Source: Enterococcus aquimarinus
GTDB taxonomy: Bacteria > Bacillota > Bacilli > Lactobacillales > Enterococcaceae
DNA: 64,000 bases
NCBI RefSeq assembly: GCF_001885765.1
Contig: NZ_JXKD01000003.1
Coordinates: 152,303-216,302, forward strand
Reading direction: 5' to 3'
Shown here: positions 17,119 through 25,355 of the stretch, in pieces
Position numbering within the stretch: position 1 is the first letter of the stretch
Layout: every line of letters begins with the position of its first letter
Notes under the pieces: generated by a model
The model's input: only the letters and a program-made list of their open reading frames with translations
What the model was told of the DNA's origin: nothing
Databases searched by the model: none
Made by a program: the position numbers and the translations under genes

Positions 17119-17183
17119 AATAAGAAAAAACAACACAAATAGCCTTCGCTAACTACTTGCCGCAATGAGGCAAAACGAAGGCT
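17119..17183 (-). terminator. Terminator of the DUF1836-degV pair
   Basis: AGCCTTCG (17141-17148) pairs with CGAAGGCT (17176-17183). On the minus strand the stem leads, after a short AT stretch, into a T-rich run. Confidence 0.6.
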
Positions 17184-17201
17184 GTTGATTGTTGCTTTTA
17201 A

Positions 17202-18059
17202 CTAGCGAATGACTTGAATCCCCATTCCTAACAAGCCTGGACCCGTATGGACCACTAAAGCGGGAGAGATCGTACCAAATAAAATTTCTTTGGCATTTGG
17301 GAATTTTGCCTCTAATTTCGCTTTTAACTCTAACGCTTCAGGCATTGCATCGCCTTGAGCCACCGCTAAGCGAAAATCTTGATGATTGCCGACAAACTCT
17401 TCGACAATTTCGACCAGCTTATCAATGCTGCGTTTGCGTCCTCTTGATTTTGCAACGGTATAATAGACCCCGTCCTCATTACAAGAAATAGTTGGATTTA
17501 ATTTTAGAGCCGTACCAATCAGCGAAGAAACTAATCCAATTCGTCCACCTTTTTGTAAGTATTCTAAAGTAGCAACATTAAATAAGACTTTATTTTGTTT
17601 AGTTTCTTTTTCGAGTTGCGCAATGAGTGGTTGCCATGCTGTGTCGGCCGCAATTAATTCTGCTGCCCGAATGGCTTGCAAACCCGCCCCAATCCCAATA
17701 CTTTTCGTATCAAGAACATACACGTCGATTTCTGACTCTGCCTCACCTAATAAACGCATCACATTATACGTCCCACTAAGTCCACTAGAGATGGTCACAA
17801 TTAAGACTTTTTCAAACCCATCAGCTTTAATTTGATCAATCGTTTTTTGAATCGTTTGACCATCTGGCAGCGACGTGCTCGGAATTTCTTCTGAAAAACG
17901 TTGATACACTTCTTCCGGCGTAATATCGATTTTATCGGTGTACGTCCGATTCTTATAAATAATTTGTAAGGGCACCATATAAATGCCATACGTGTCAATC
18001 ACGTCTTGTGGGACATCGGTACCTGAATCCACTAATAAAGCAATTTTTTCTTTATTCAT
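17202..18059 (-). CDS. DegV family fatty-acid-binding protein
   Basis: 285 residues. DegV proteins bind a fatty acid in a central cleft; several act as FakB, presenting exogenous fatty acid to the kinase FakA. Visible family segments are IALLVDSGTDVP at the N-terminus, TSLPDGQT, VTISSGLSGTYNVMRL around residue 92, YLQKGGRIG and a C-terminal HTGPGLLGMGI. The start overlaps the end of the DUF1836 gene by 8 bases, so the two form an operon. Which fatty acid it prefers cannot be judged. Confidence 0.9.
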   Translation of the reverse strand: MNKEKIALLVDSGTDVPQDVIDTYGIYMVPLQIIYKNRTYTDKIDITPEEVYQRFSEEIPSTSLPDGQTIQKTIDQIKADGFEKVLIVTISSGLSGTYNVMRLLGEAESEIDVYVLDTKSIGIGAGLQAIRAAELIAADTAWQPLIAQLEKETKQNKVLFNVATLEYLQKGGRIGLVSSLIGTALKLNPTISCNEDGVYYTVAKSRGRKRSIDKLVEIVEEFVGNHQDFRLAVAQGDAMPEALELKAKLEAKFPNAKEILFGTISPALVVHTGPGLLGMGIQVIR

Positions 18060-18615
18060 TTTCTATTCCTTCTTTCAAATAACTTGTTTGGAGTGCAATA
18101 ACTTTTTCTGCCAATAATTTATTGGCGAAAGCCTTTGAGGCACTATAAGCTGCTAAAAATTGAATTTCATCGTTTTCTGATTGATCATTTCTCTTTTTGT
18201 GCCCCGTCGCTTGGGCACAAACCTGTTGAATCGCGGCCTCCTGTATTTCACAATAAAGATTGTACGCTTGTCGAATGCCAATCATTTTTCCTTGAAATAA
18301 TATCCCTTGCTTGACTTCATTAATTGTCAATACTTGCTTTAATAAGGTAATCGCAATCAAAAAGGCAACATGTTTACGCGTATATCTTTTTTTCTTCGGC
18401 GGAGGAATCATCCCATTTTTCACATAATTATTCACCATTGAAGCCGTTAATAATGTATGTTTATCTGAATGGATGACTGGCGATAAATAGTGATCGACTA
18501 GGGTAATAACTTGATCCATATACAAGTCAAGTTCAGGTAGTTCTTCCCAACGTGGCAAGTGAAATGACCACAACGATTCTCCCCAAGCTGACATCTTATG
18601 TTCTAATTCTTCCAA
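18052..18615 (-). CDS. DUF1836 family protein
   Basis: 187 residues. The segment DKHTLLTASMVNNYVKNGMI followed by PPPKKKRYTRKHVAFLIAI is the DUF1836 signature, whose helical arrangement resembles a MerR-type winged helix. The protein may therefore bind DNA, though its role is not established. The start codon is TTG at 18615 with AAGGGG 6-7 bases upstream. It is immediately upstream of and overlaps degV, a pairing seen elsewhere in Lactobacillales. A perfect palindrome at its promoter suggests autoregulation. Confidence 0.85.
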   Translation of the reverse strand: MEELEHKMSAWGESLWSFHLPRWEELPELDLYMDQVITLVDHYLSPVIHSDKHTLLTASMVNNYVKNGMIPPPKKKRYTRKHVAFLIAITLLKQVLTINEVKQGILFQGKMIGIRQAYNLYCEIQEAAIQQVCAQATGHKKRNDQSENDEIQFLAAYSASKAFANKLLAEKVIALQTSYLKEGIENE

Positions 18616-18661
18616 TAAAAACCCCTTCTTTTATCATTCATTCGATTTTAATAAACTGATA

Positions 18662-18690
18662 ATCTAGTTTTTAAAACTAGATATATCTTA
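18662..18690 (-). promoter_or_regulatory. Promoter and palindromic operator candidate for DUF1836-degV
   Basis: On the minus strand an extended -10 (TGGTAAGAT; core 18690-18685) is followed 2 bases later by a perfect 21-base palindrome at 18662-18682. Its arms are ATCTAGTTTT and AAAACTAGAT around one T. It would cover the transcription start. There is no T-run, so it is not a terminator. Confidence 0.6.
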
Positions 18691-18897
18691 CCATAAATTG
18701 CTTCGTTTGAACATCAAAACAACACGATTTTAAATAAACGATTTATGCCACATTTGACTCTTGCCTGACGAAAATCCAGCCAACTTTTCAACTGATTTTT
18801 TTTGATTTCTCCAAGTTGTTCTGGAAGATGACCTTTCTTTCGCTGCGTAAGTACGATAAAATAAGAAAATCAAGGAAAGAATTAAAGGAGTGATACT

Positions 18898-19242
18898 ATG
18901 CAACGTTCCCATTTCGATGGCGGCCTATTCAGTTACTTTGGCCATTCATTACTAGCGGGACTGATGATTTTATTTTCGGGCGGATTATTGACCCCTTGGG
19001 CAATTGTTTTGATGCATCGATGGAAAACCAGACACACGGTTATTGATGGTTATCGCCTGGAGTTTTACGGTACCGGGATTGGGTTGTTTGGGCAATGGAT
19101 AAAATGGGTACTCTTGACCATTATCACACTTGGAATTTATGGATTCTGGTTACATCTCAAACTGGAACAATGGAAAGTCAAATACACCACTGTTGGGGAA
19201 GTCGTCTACGCTACAAAGATTGAAGAGGAACTCGATTTTTAA
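18898..19242 (+). CDS. Small membrane protein, DUF898/YjgN-like
   Basis: 114 residues with two or three hydrophobic segments (about 12-45 and 68-92). Conserved features include an FDGG start, TPWAIVLMHRWKTRHTVIDG, then LEFYGTGIGLFGQWIKW and a TLGIYGFWLHLKLEQW ending. This repeats a G-W-hydrophobic pattern seen in DUF898-type membrane proteins. Function is unknown. AAAGGAG lies upstream of the ATG. It is a lone gene facing the tRNA-Lys terminator. Confidence 0.8.
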   Translation: MQRSHFDGGLFSYFGHSLLAGLMILFSGGLLTPWAIVLMHRWKTRHTVIDGYRLEFYGTGIGLFGQWIKWVLLTIITLGIYGFWLHLKLEQWKVKYTTVGEVVYATKIEEELDF

Positions 19243-19280
19243 TATTTTACAAGGAGCCACAATAGTAGTCATTTCTGACT

Positions 19281-19333
19281 AAAAAAAAGACGCTTCTGGT
19301 GATTGCCCTTAGAGGCAGTCGCCAGAAGCGTCT
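19281..19333 (-). terminator. Terminator after tRNA-Lys
   Basis: A long hairpin has AGACGCTTCTGG and CCAGAAGCGTCT as the outer arms and GATTGCC and GGCAGTC inside. On the minus strand it is followed by TTTTTTTT. Confidence 0.9.
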
Positions 19334-19417
19334 GAATGTAAAAAAATGAAGCCGCGAGAATCGTTTTCAAAATGCTTGCGCACCAACAATTCTCCGGCTC
19401 CGTGGGTTTGGCACCCA

Positions 19418-19490
19418 TGGGGCGTGAGGGATTCGAACCCGCGACCCATTGATTAAGAGTCAATTGCTCTACCAACTGAGCTAACGCCCC
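19418..19490 (-). tRNA. tRNA-Lys (anticodon CTT)
   Basis: 73 bases on the minus strand. The acceptor stem GGGGCGT pairs with ACGCCCC, with discriminator A. The D arm is AGCTCAGTTGGTAGAGC. The anticodon stem-loop is ATTGA-CTCTTAA-TCAAT, reading CTT (codon AAG). The T arm is GCGGGTTCGAATCCCTC-like. CCA is not encoded. A strong terminator follows after about 85 bases of trailer. Confidence 0.95.
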
Positions 19491-19706
19491 GCTAAACTAC
19501 TCTAATAGAATAGCACTCTCATTTGAAAAATGCAACGCTTTTTGTGCGTATCGTTTTACCTGATTGTCTAATGATTTTCTTCACAAGTTTATTTTTTTTC
19601 GACTAATTTCTCGTCTTTTGGGTGCTTAAAAGGCTCATGAATCATAGGTTCTATGAACAAAAAACTTTTAAAAAACCACAACAATTAGCGTCTCCCTTCT
19701 TCACAA

Positions 19707-19757
19707 ACACAATATATAGTGTTTTTCCATTGACTTCCTACTAAATAAAGCTATACT
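19707..19757 (+). promoter_or_regulatory. NrdR box and promoter of the nrd cluster
   Basis: ACACAATATATAGTGT (19707-19722) is a near-perfect NrdR box. The promoter follows, with TTGACT at 19730-19735 and TATACT at 19752-19757 (16-base spacer). A second, equally good NrdR box is not visible; the sequence over the -10 matches only poorly. The region 19491-19706 otherwise holds only the start side of the tRNA and an inverted repeat at 19642-19656. Confidence 0.85.
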
Positions 19758-19803
19758 ATTATTTATAAGATTTAACAGTCAATGATTTCAAGGAGGAACA
19801 AAA

Positions 19804-20028
19804 ATGAATATTAAATTATTTTCAAAAAACAACTGTATGCAATGCAACATGGCAAAGCGTTTCTTAACCGATAACCATATTTCTTTTGAAGAAATTAACT
19901 TAGATAACGAACCTACCGCAATCGATTGGTTAAAAGAGCAAGGATTCCAAAGTGTTCCTGTAGTTACGAGTGAAGCGAAAACGATCGTTGGTTTCCGCCC
20001 TGATTTATTACGCCAATTAGCTTCTTAA
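19804..20028 (+). CDS. nrdH: Glutaredoxin-like protein NrdH
   Basis: 74 residues, the usual size. It is the thiol electron donor for class Ib ribonucleotide reductase. The redox motif CMQC is at residues 11-14 (NNCMQCNMAKRFL). The C-terminus FQSVPVVTSEAKTIVGFRPD contains the cis-Pro and the segment typical of NrdH. AAGGAGG precedes the ATG. It is the first gene of the NrdR-controlled cluster. Confidence 0.93.
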   Translation: MNIKLFSKNNCMQCNMAKRFLTDNHISFEEINLDNEPTAIDWLKEQGFQSVPVVTSEAKTIVGFRPDLLRQLAS

Positions 20029-20071
20029 GATAGTCGAGCTGAAAAGTTCTTTTAAAATGTCACTAGATGTT

Positions 20072-20110
20072 GGATTTGTCTGTCGTAAGACTTCAAATCC
20101 TTCTTTTTAT
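20072..20110 (+). terminator. Internal terminator/attenuator between nrdH and nrdE
   Basis: GGATTTG (20072-20078) pairs with CAAATCC (20094-20100), with further GTC/GAC pairing inside, followed by TTCTTTTTAT. Some transcripts from the nrdH promoter probably end here. Confidence 0.7.
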
Positions 20111-20151
20111 GCTCAGACCCACCCATTAATTAGAAAAGGTTGTGTACAAAG

Positions 20152-22311
20152 ATGAGTCTTAAATCCATAAAAGATGTCACCTATTTTAAATTGAATAATG
20201 AAATTAATCGTCCTGTAAATGGACAGATTCCGTTACATAAAGATAAAGAAGCACTTGAAGCATTCTTTGCCGAAAATGTACGACCAAATACCAAAACGTT
20301 TGATTCAATTGAGGATAAAATCAATTACCTTATCGAAGAAGATTATTTAGAAGCAGAATTTATCGCTAAGTATTCGATGACGTTTATTGAGTCCCTTTAT
20401 ACATTTTTAGCTGAACAAAACTTCCGCTTCCAGTCATTTATGGCTGCTTACAAATTCTACGGTCAATATGCGTTAAAAACCAATGACGGTGAATCCTACT
20501 TAGAGACTTATGAAGACCGGGTAGCTTTTAATGCCCTTTACTTTGCAGATGGCGACGAAGAATTAGCACTAACGTTAGCGGATGAGATGATTCATCAACG
20601 CTACCAACCAGCAACACCCTCTTTCTTAAATGCAGGACGCAAACGTCGTGGCGAATTGGTTTCTTGTTTCTTAATTCAATTAACGGATGATATGAACTCT
20701 ATCGGTCGTGGCATTAACTCTGCCTTACAATTGTCTCGAATTGGGGGCGGTGTAGGGATTACACTTTCAAACTTGCGTGAAGCAGGCGCGCCAATTAAAG
20801 GCTATGCGGGTGCCGCGAGTGGTGTGATGCCCGTCATGAAATTATTTGAAGACAGCTTTAGTTATTCCAATCAATTAGGTCAACGTCAAGGAGCCGGTGT
20901 CGTCTATTTGAACGTTTTCCATCCAGATATCATCTCTTTCTTATCAGCGAAAAAAGAAAATGCGGATGAAAAAATGCGCGTGAAGACTCTTTCTCTTGGT
21001 GTCATTGTGCCAGACAAATTCTATGAACTAGCTCGTAAAAATGAAGTGATGTATTTATTCAGTCCTTATAGTGTTGAAAAAGAATATGGCGTACCTTTTT
21101 CTTATGTTGATATCACCAAAGAGTATGACAACCTTGTTAACAACCCTCGGATTACCAAAACGAAAATCAATGCGCGTGAGTTAGAAGATGAGATTTCAAA
21201 ATTACAACAAGAATCTGGCTATCCATATATTATTAACATCGATACCGCTAACCGTGCGAATCCAGTTGCTGGCAAAATTATCATGAGTAATCTCTGTTCT
21301 GAAATTCTTCAAGTTCAAGAACCTTCGTTAGTCAACGATATTCAAGAGTTTGAAGTGATGGGAACAGATATTAGCTGTAACCTTGGTTCAACGAATATCG
21401 TAAACTTAATGGAAAGTCCTGACTTTGGTCGTTCCGTGCGTGCGATGACCCGTGCGTTGACGTTTGTAACAGATGCTTCTGATATTGACGTGGTCCCGTC
21501 TATTCAACACGGAAATAAAATCAATCATACAATTGGTTTAGGCGCGATGGGCTTACACACCTACTTTGCGAAAAATCAAATGGAATATGGCTCACCAGAA
21601 TCAATTGAGTTTACCGATATTTACTTTATGCTCTTAAATTACTGGACTTTAATGGAAAGTCATCAAATCGCGAAAGAAAAACAAATGACATTCCATAACT
21701 TTGAACAATCTAGTTATGCTGATGGTTCTTACTTCACCGATTACATCAATGCTGACTATACACCAACTTTTGAAAAAGTTGCAAAATTGTTTGAAGGAGT
21801 TACCATTCCCTCAAAAGAAGACTGGGCAGCCTTAGCAGCAAACGTGAAAGTCGATGGTCTTTACCACCAAAATCGCTTAGCGGTTGCACCAAACGGTTCT
21901 ATTTCGTATATTAATGATACAAGTGCAAGTTTACATCCGATTACACGTTTAATTGAAGAACGTCAAGAAAAGAAAATCGGGAAAATTTACTATCCAGCGG
22001 CTTATTTATCCAATGAGACAATCAACTACTATAAATCAGCCTATGATATGGATATGCGCAAAGTCATTGATGTGTATGCGACTGCGCAAAAACACATTGA
22101 TCAAGGAATGAGTATGACGTTATTTATGCGTTCTGAAATTCCAGAAGGTCTTTATGAATGGAAAACGACATCCAAACAAACGACAAGAGATTTAAATATC
22201 TTACGTCACTACGCCTTCAATAAAGGAATTAAATCCATTTATTATATTCGCACATTCACAGATGATGCGGAAGAAATCGGTAGTAACCAATGTGAGAGTT
22301 GTGTCATTTAA
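20152..22311 (+). CDS. nrdE: Class Ib ribonucleoside-diphosphate reductase, alpha subunit
   Basis: 719 residues. It is the catalytic subunit that reduces ribonucleoside diphosphates with NrdF. It lacks the ATP-cone, as class Ib enzymes do. Visible catalytic parts include SCFLIQL (first active-site Cys), NLCSEI (Asn-Cys-Glu site) and DISCNLGSTNI. The C-terminal redox tail ends in CESCVI, the Cys pair recharged by NrdH. The ATG at 20152 is chosen for the AAAAGG upstream; the longer frame opening at 20140 has no better support. No nrdI is present in the window. Confidence 0.95.
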   Translation: MSLKSIKDVTYFKLNNEINRPVNGQIPLHKDKEALEAFFAENVRPNTKTFDSIEDKINYLIEEDYLEAEFIAKYSMTFIESLYTFLAEQNFRFQSFMAAYKFYGQYALKTNDGESYLETYEDRVAFNALYFADGDEELALTLADEMIHQRYQPATPSFLNAGRKRRGELVSCFLIQLTDDMNSIGRGINSALQLSRIGGGVGITLSNLREAGAPIKGYAGAASGVMPVMKLFEDSFSYSNQLGQRQGAGVVYLNVFHPDIISFLSAKKENADEKMRVKTLSLGVIVPDKFYELARKNEVMYLFSPYSVEKEYGVPFSYVDITKEYDNLVNNPRITKTKINARELEDEISKLQQESGYPYIINIDTANRANPVAGKIIMSNLCSEILQVQEPSLVNDIQEFEVMGTDISCNLGSTNIVNLMESPDFGRSVRAMTRALTFVTDASDIDVVPSIQHGNKINHTIGLGAMGLHTYFAKNQMEYGSPESIEFTDIYFMLLNYWTLMESHQIAKEKQMTFHNFEQSSYADGSYFTDYINADYTPTFEKVAKLFEGVTIPSKEDWAALAANVKVDGLYHQNRLAVAPNGSISYINDTSASLHPITRLIEERQEKKIGKIYYPAAYLSNETINYYKSAYDMDMRKVIDVYATAQKHIDQGMSMTLFMRSEIPEGLYEWKTTSKQTTRDLNILRHYAFNKGIKSIYYIRTFTDDAEEIGSNQCESCVI

Positions 22312-22335
22312 CCGCTAAAAAGACACGGCAACTTT

Positions 22336-22367
22336 GAAGCTAGCGGGTTTTCCCTAGCTTCTTTTTT
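22336..22367 (+). terminator. Internal terminator/attenuator between nrdE and nrdF
   Basis: GAAGCTA and TAGCTTC arms, with an inner GGG/CCC pairing, are followed directly by TTTTTT. It lies 28 bases before the nrdF start, so it should lower nrdF transcription relative to nrdE. Confidence 0.8.
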
Positions 22368-22394
22368 ATTTCAAATTAAAGGAGGCCACCTTCC

Positions 22395-23360
22395 ATGGCA
22401 AAGACGTATTACGCAGCAATTAACTGGAACGAAATTGAAGATATTATTGATAAATCTACTTGGGAAAAACTAACGGAACAATTTTGGTTAGATACCCGTA
22501 TCCCACTTTCCAACGATTTGGATGATTGGCGTAGTTTATCGGATGCGGAAAAAGAAATGGTCAGTCACGTGCTTGGTGGCTTGACGCTCCTTGATACCGT
22601 CCAATCAGAAAGTGGAATGGCTCAATTAAAAGATGCGGTTCGCACACCACATGAAGAAGCGGTATTAAATAATATTGCTTTTATGGAATCCGTCCATGCG
22701 AAAAGTTATTCTTCCATTTTTAGTACCTTAAACACGAAAGCCGAAATCGAAAAAATCTTTGAATGGGTCGATACGAATCCTTACTTACAAAAAAAGGCTG
22801 AAATTATCAATGAAGTTTATAAAAATGGCTCAGATTTACAAAAGAAAGTCGCCAGCGTCTATTTAGAAACGTTCCTTTTCTACTCTGGGTTCTACACCCC
22901 TCTACATTATTTAGGGAACAATAAATTACCCAACGTAGCCGAAATTATCAAATTAATTATTCGTGATGAGTCCGTTCACGGTACTTATATTGGCTACAAA
23001 TTCCAATTAGGGTTCAATGAATTACCAGAAACGGAACAAGAATCACTGAAAGAATGGTTATATAACTTACTCTTTGAACTCTATGAAAACGAAGAAAAAT
23101 ATACCGCAGAACTTTATGATCATATTGGTTGGACGGAAGAAGTCAATACCTTCTTACGTTACAACGCGAATAAAGCACTCATGAACCTTGGACAAGATCC
23201 GTTATTCCCGGATACTGCCGATGATGTGAACCCGATTGTGATGAACGGTATTTCAACCGGTACGAGCAACCACGACTTCTTCTCGCAAGTAGGTAATGGT
23301 TATTTACTAGGAACCGTTGAAGCGATGCAAGATTCCGACTACCTCATTGGGCTTGATTAA
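22395..23360 (+). CDS. nrdF: Class Ib ribonucleoside-diphosphate reductase, beta subunit
   Basis: 321 residues. It carries the dimetal centre and tyrosyl radical. The metal ligands appear in a SESGMAQL-containing helix, in MESVHAKSYS (Glu and His) and in IRDESVHGTYIGYKF (Glu and His). The C-terminus DSDYLIGLD is the usual docking tail for NrdE. AAAGGAGG precedes the ATG. In class Ib the active cofactor is normally dimanganese assembled with NrdI, which must be encoded elsewhere. Confidence 0.96.
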   Translation: MAKTYYAAINWNEIEDIIDKSTWEKLTEQFWLDTRIPLSNDLDDWRSLSDAEKEMVSHVLGGLTLLDTVQSESGMAQLKDAVRTPHEEAVLNNIAFMESVHAKSYSSIFSTLNTKAEIEKIFEWVDTNPYLQKKAEIINEVYKNGSDLQKKVASVYLETFLFYSGFYTPLHYLGNNKLPNVAEIIKLIIRDESVHGTYIGYKFQLGFNELPETEQESLKEWLYNLLFELYENEEKYTAELYDHIGWTEEVNTFLRYNANKALMNLGQDPLFPDTADDVNPIVMNGISTGTSNHDFFSQVGNGYLLGTVEAMQDSDYLIGLD

Positions 23361-23375
23361 TTAACTATTTAAATA

Positions 23376-23417
23376 AACAAAAAGTCGATTTGCTCTTGAG
23401 CAGATCGACTTTTTGTT
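23376..23417. terminator. Bidirectional terminator between nrdF and the aldo/keto reductase gene
   Basis: AACAAAAAGTCGAT pairs with ATCGACTTTTTGTT around a small inner CTC/GAG stem. Confidence 0.9.
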
Positions 23418-24396
23418 AGCGCGCACCAACCACTTGATGAGGCAAATACGGCTCTTCTAAGAATGCTACTTGTTCTGGTGTTAATGTCACATCAATTGCA
23501 GGTAACGCATCCAGTAAATGACTTTCCTTCGTTGCGCCAATAATTGGGACCGTGACTACTTCTTTTTGCATTAACCAAGCCAGTGCAACTTGTGCCCGTT
23601 TCACGTCCAGTTCTTCAGCTACTTGCGCCACACGTTCAACAATGACACGATCTTGATCCATCGTTTGATCATATTTCATTTTGGATGTTTGATCGGTTAA
23701 TGAACGCTTCGTATCTCCGGTCCAATCGCGAGTCAGCCGACCAGAAGCTAACGGACTGTATGGGGTTATCGCAATTTTTTGATCCTCACAAAAAGGAATC
23801 ATTTCTCTTTCTTCTTCACGGTATAACAGATTCAAATGGTTTTGCATGGAGACAAACTTTGTCCAACCATGTTTTTCCGCAATAAATTGCGCTTTGGCAA
23901 ACTGCCACGTATACATCGCTGAAGCACCTAGATAACGAACTTTACCTGCTTTGACGAGATCATGTAGTGCTTCCATCGTTTCTTCAATTGGAGTCTGATA
24001 ATCCCAACGATGAATAATATACAAATCAATATAATCCATTCCTAAACGTTTTAAACTTTCTTCTACTTGGAAAAAGATTTCTTTTCTTGAAAGGCCGCCA
24101 CTATTAGGGGCTTTTTTCATCGGCATATATAGCTTTGTTGCCACCACTAGTTCTTCTCGTTTGCCAAAATCACGTAAGGCTTCCCCCAAGACTTCTTCAC
24201 TACGCCCGAGCGAGTAAATATTGGCGGTATCAAAGAAGTTAATCCCAAGATCTAACGCTTTTTTGATCACCGGACGACTTTCTTCTTCTTCTAAAATCCA
24301 GTTATGAATCCAATTAGTTGGACTTCCAAATCCCATCGCACCCAGACATAGAGGTGAGACATCCAGACCCGTATTGCCTAATTTGATATATTCCAT
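23416..24396 (-). CDS. Aldo/keto reductase
   Basis: 326 residues, a TIM-barrel NADPH-dependent oxidoreductase. The catalytic tetrad can be read: Asp and Tyr in DTANIYSLGRSEE, Lys in VVATKLYMP and His in LYIIHRWD. The C-terminus has the NADPH-binding AWLMQKEVVTVPIIGATKESH. The substrate is unknown; relatives include YhdN-like and general stress aldehyde reductases. AAAGGAGG precedes the ATG. Single gene. Confidence 0.92.
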   Translation of the reverse strand: MEYIKLGNTGLDVSPLCLGAMGFGSPTNWIHNWILEEEESRPVIKKALDLGINFFDTANIYSLGRSEEVLGEALRDFGKREELVVATKLYMPMKKAPNSGGLSRKEIFFQVEESLKRLGMDYIDLYIIHRWDYQTPIEETMEALHDLVKAGKVRYLGASAMYTWQFAKAQFIAEKHGWTKFVSMQNHLNLLYREEEREMIPFCEDQKIAITPYSPLASGRLTRDWTGDTKRSLTDQTSKMKYDQTMDQDRVIVERVAQVAEELDVKRAQVALAWLMQKEVVTVPIIGATKESHLLDALPAIDVTLTPEQVAFLEEPYLPHQVVGAR

Positions 24397-24615
24397 AAAA
24401 ATCCTCCTTTAAAATCATTGCTCTTGTTATTGTATCAAAGAAATCAAATCGTGCACGAAAAGAAGATTCGCATTCCCCTTAAAATGAGGCCATGCATGCC
24501 ACTTTTCTTTAATCTTTTACTCATTTTAACACAAATAAATGCCTTGTTTTGTCATTTGATAAAATAACAAAAAGGACATTTCTATTTATTGTTTATTTTT
24601 AAAAGAAGCATTCCA

Positions 24616-24888
24616 TTAATATAAGCGTGTCCCTTTTTCTAATAAACTTTCTAATGTGGCGATATCTGATTCAGAGTAGAGATTGTAGCGACTCTTTTTA
24701 GCTTCAATCATCATCAACGCAAAGACCTTTTTGTCTTTGTCTATTGAATCGTCAAAACTATCGTATGAAATACGAGGATACTGGAGACGTAAATCTTGAA
24801 GCAATTCTTCCCGACTTTCATACATTTTAACGTACTCAAATTTTCCACTCTCATGTAATTCGGAAACGACTTCTTTAAATCTTTTCAT
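24616..24888 (-). CDS. Hypothetical small cytoplasmic protein
   Basis: 90 residues, not recognised. It is mostly helical in character, highly charged, without membrane segments or Cys. It opens MKRFKEVVSELHESGKFEYV and ends LLEKGTRLY. The ATG at 24888 has AAGGTGG about 9 bases upstream. It is monocistronic between the aldo/keto reductase and the exporter leader. Codon use looks like its neighbours, so I take it as a real gene. Confidence 0.6.
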   Translation of the reverse strand: MKRFKEVVSELHESGKFEYVKMYESREELLQDLRLQYPRISYDSFDDSIDKDKKVFALMMIEAKKSRYNLYSESDIATLESLLEKGTRLY

Positions 24889-25062
24889 TCGTAATCCCAC
24901 CTTCTTTTGCTTAACTCATTCAATGAGCGAGAATAATCTCTTTGCCCATCTTCTATTCTAACACAAAGAAAAAAAGGTCTCTCTCTTATCCATAAAATAA
25001 CATTTTCTTCAAATCTATTCGCGATCTTTTTTTATTTCTTCATTTCTTTTTAATTTTTATGC

Positions 25063-25091
25063 TTTACAACAGACGTTATCTATAGTAAATT
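25063..25091 (+). promoter_or_regulatory. Probable promoter of the exporter leader transcript
   Basis: TTTACA at 25063-25068 with TAAATT at 25086-25091 (17-base spacer); a TATAGT at 25081-25086 overlaps. It starts about 30 bases before the leader ORF's ribosome binding site. Confidence 0.5.
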
Positions 25092-25126
25092 GAAGCTATC
25101 AAAAAAATTAGGAAGGAGTGTTCATC

Positions 25127-25210
25127 ATGAAATTACTTTTCATTCGCACAGCTACATTACCACCATTTCATATGAATCATCGAACTCCTTTACAATTAGG
25201 TAACCTTTAG
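25127..25210 (+). CDS. 27-residue leader peptide upstream of the ABC exporter
   Basis: ATG at 25127 with a very strong GGAAGGAG 8 bases upstream; stop TAG at 25208-25210. The peptide starts MKLLFIRTATLPPFH and contains a Pro-Pro pair, then runs on through RTPLQLGNL. No other function is apparent. A hairpin (25213-25237) and a terminator (25260-25304) follow before the exporter genes. This is the arrangement of ribosome-mediated attenuators such as bmrB upstream of bmrCD in Bacillus. That the peptide senses ribosome-targeting drugs is inference. Confidence 0.75.
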   Translation: MKLLFIRTATLPPFHMNHRTPLQLGNL

Positions 25211-25212
25211 GG

Positions 25213-25237
25213 GAAGTAGACTCTTTTCGTCTATTTC
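25213..25237 (+). promoter_or_regulatory. Leader hairpin between the leader ORF and the terminator
   Basis: GAAGTAGAC and GTCTATTTC pair (one mismatch) around TCTTTTC, starting 2 bases after the leader stop codon. Confidence 0.5.
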
Positions 25238-25259
25238 GCTCATATAAGTAAACGTTTAT

Positions 25260-25304
25260 GCCTAGTATTGTTCAGTCGGCCGATGAATAATACTAGGCTT
25301 TTTT
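25260..25304 (+). terminator. Attenuator terminator in the exporter leader
   Basis: GCCTAGTATT (25260-25269) pairs with AATACTAGGC (25289-25298), with inner TTCA/TGAA and a TCGGCCGA core, followed by TTTTTT. The 5' arm could instead pair with CAATTAGG at 25193-25200, inside the leader ORF. Confidence 0.85.
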
Positions 25305-25355
25305 GTGTACTTTTTTATCTATTTTTTGAAAATATTAGAAAACGAGGAATCATTT

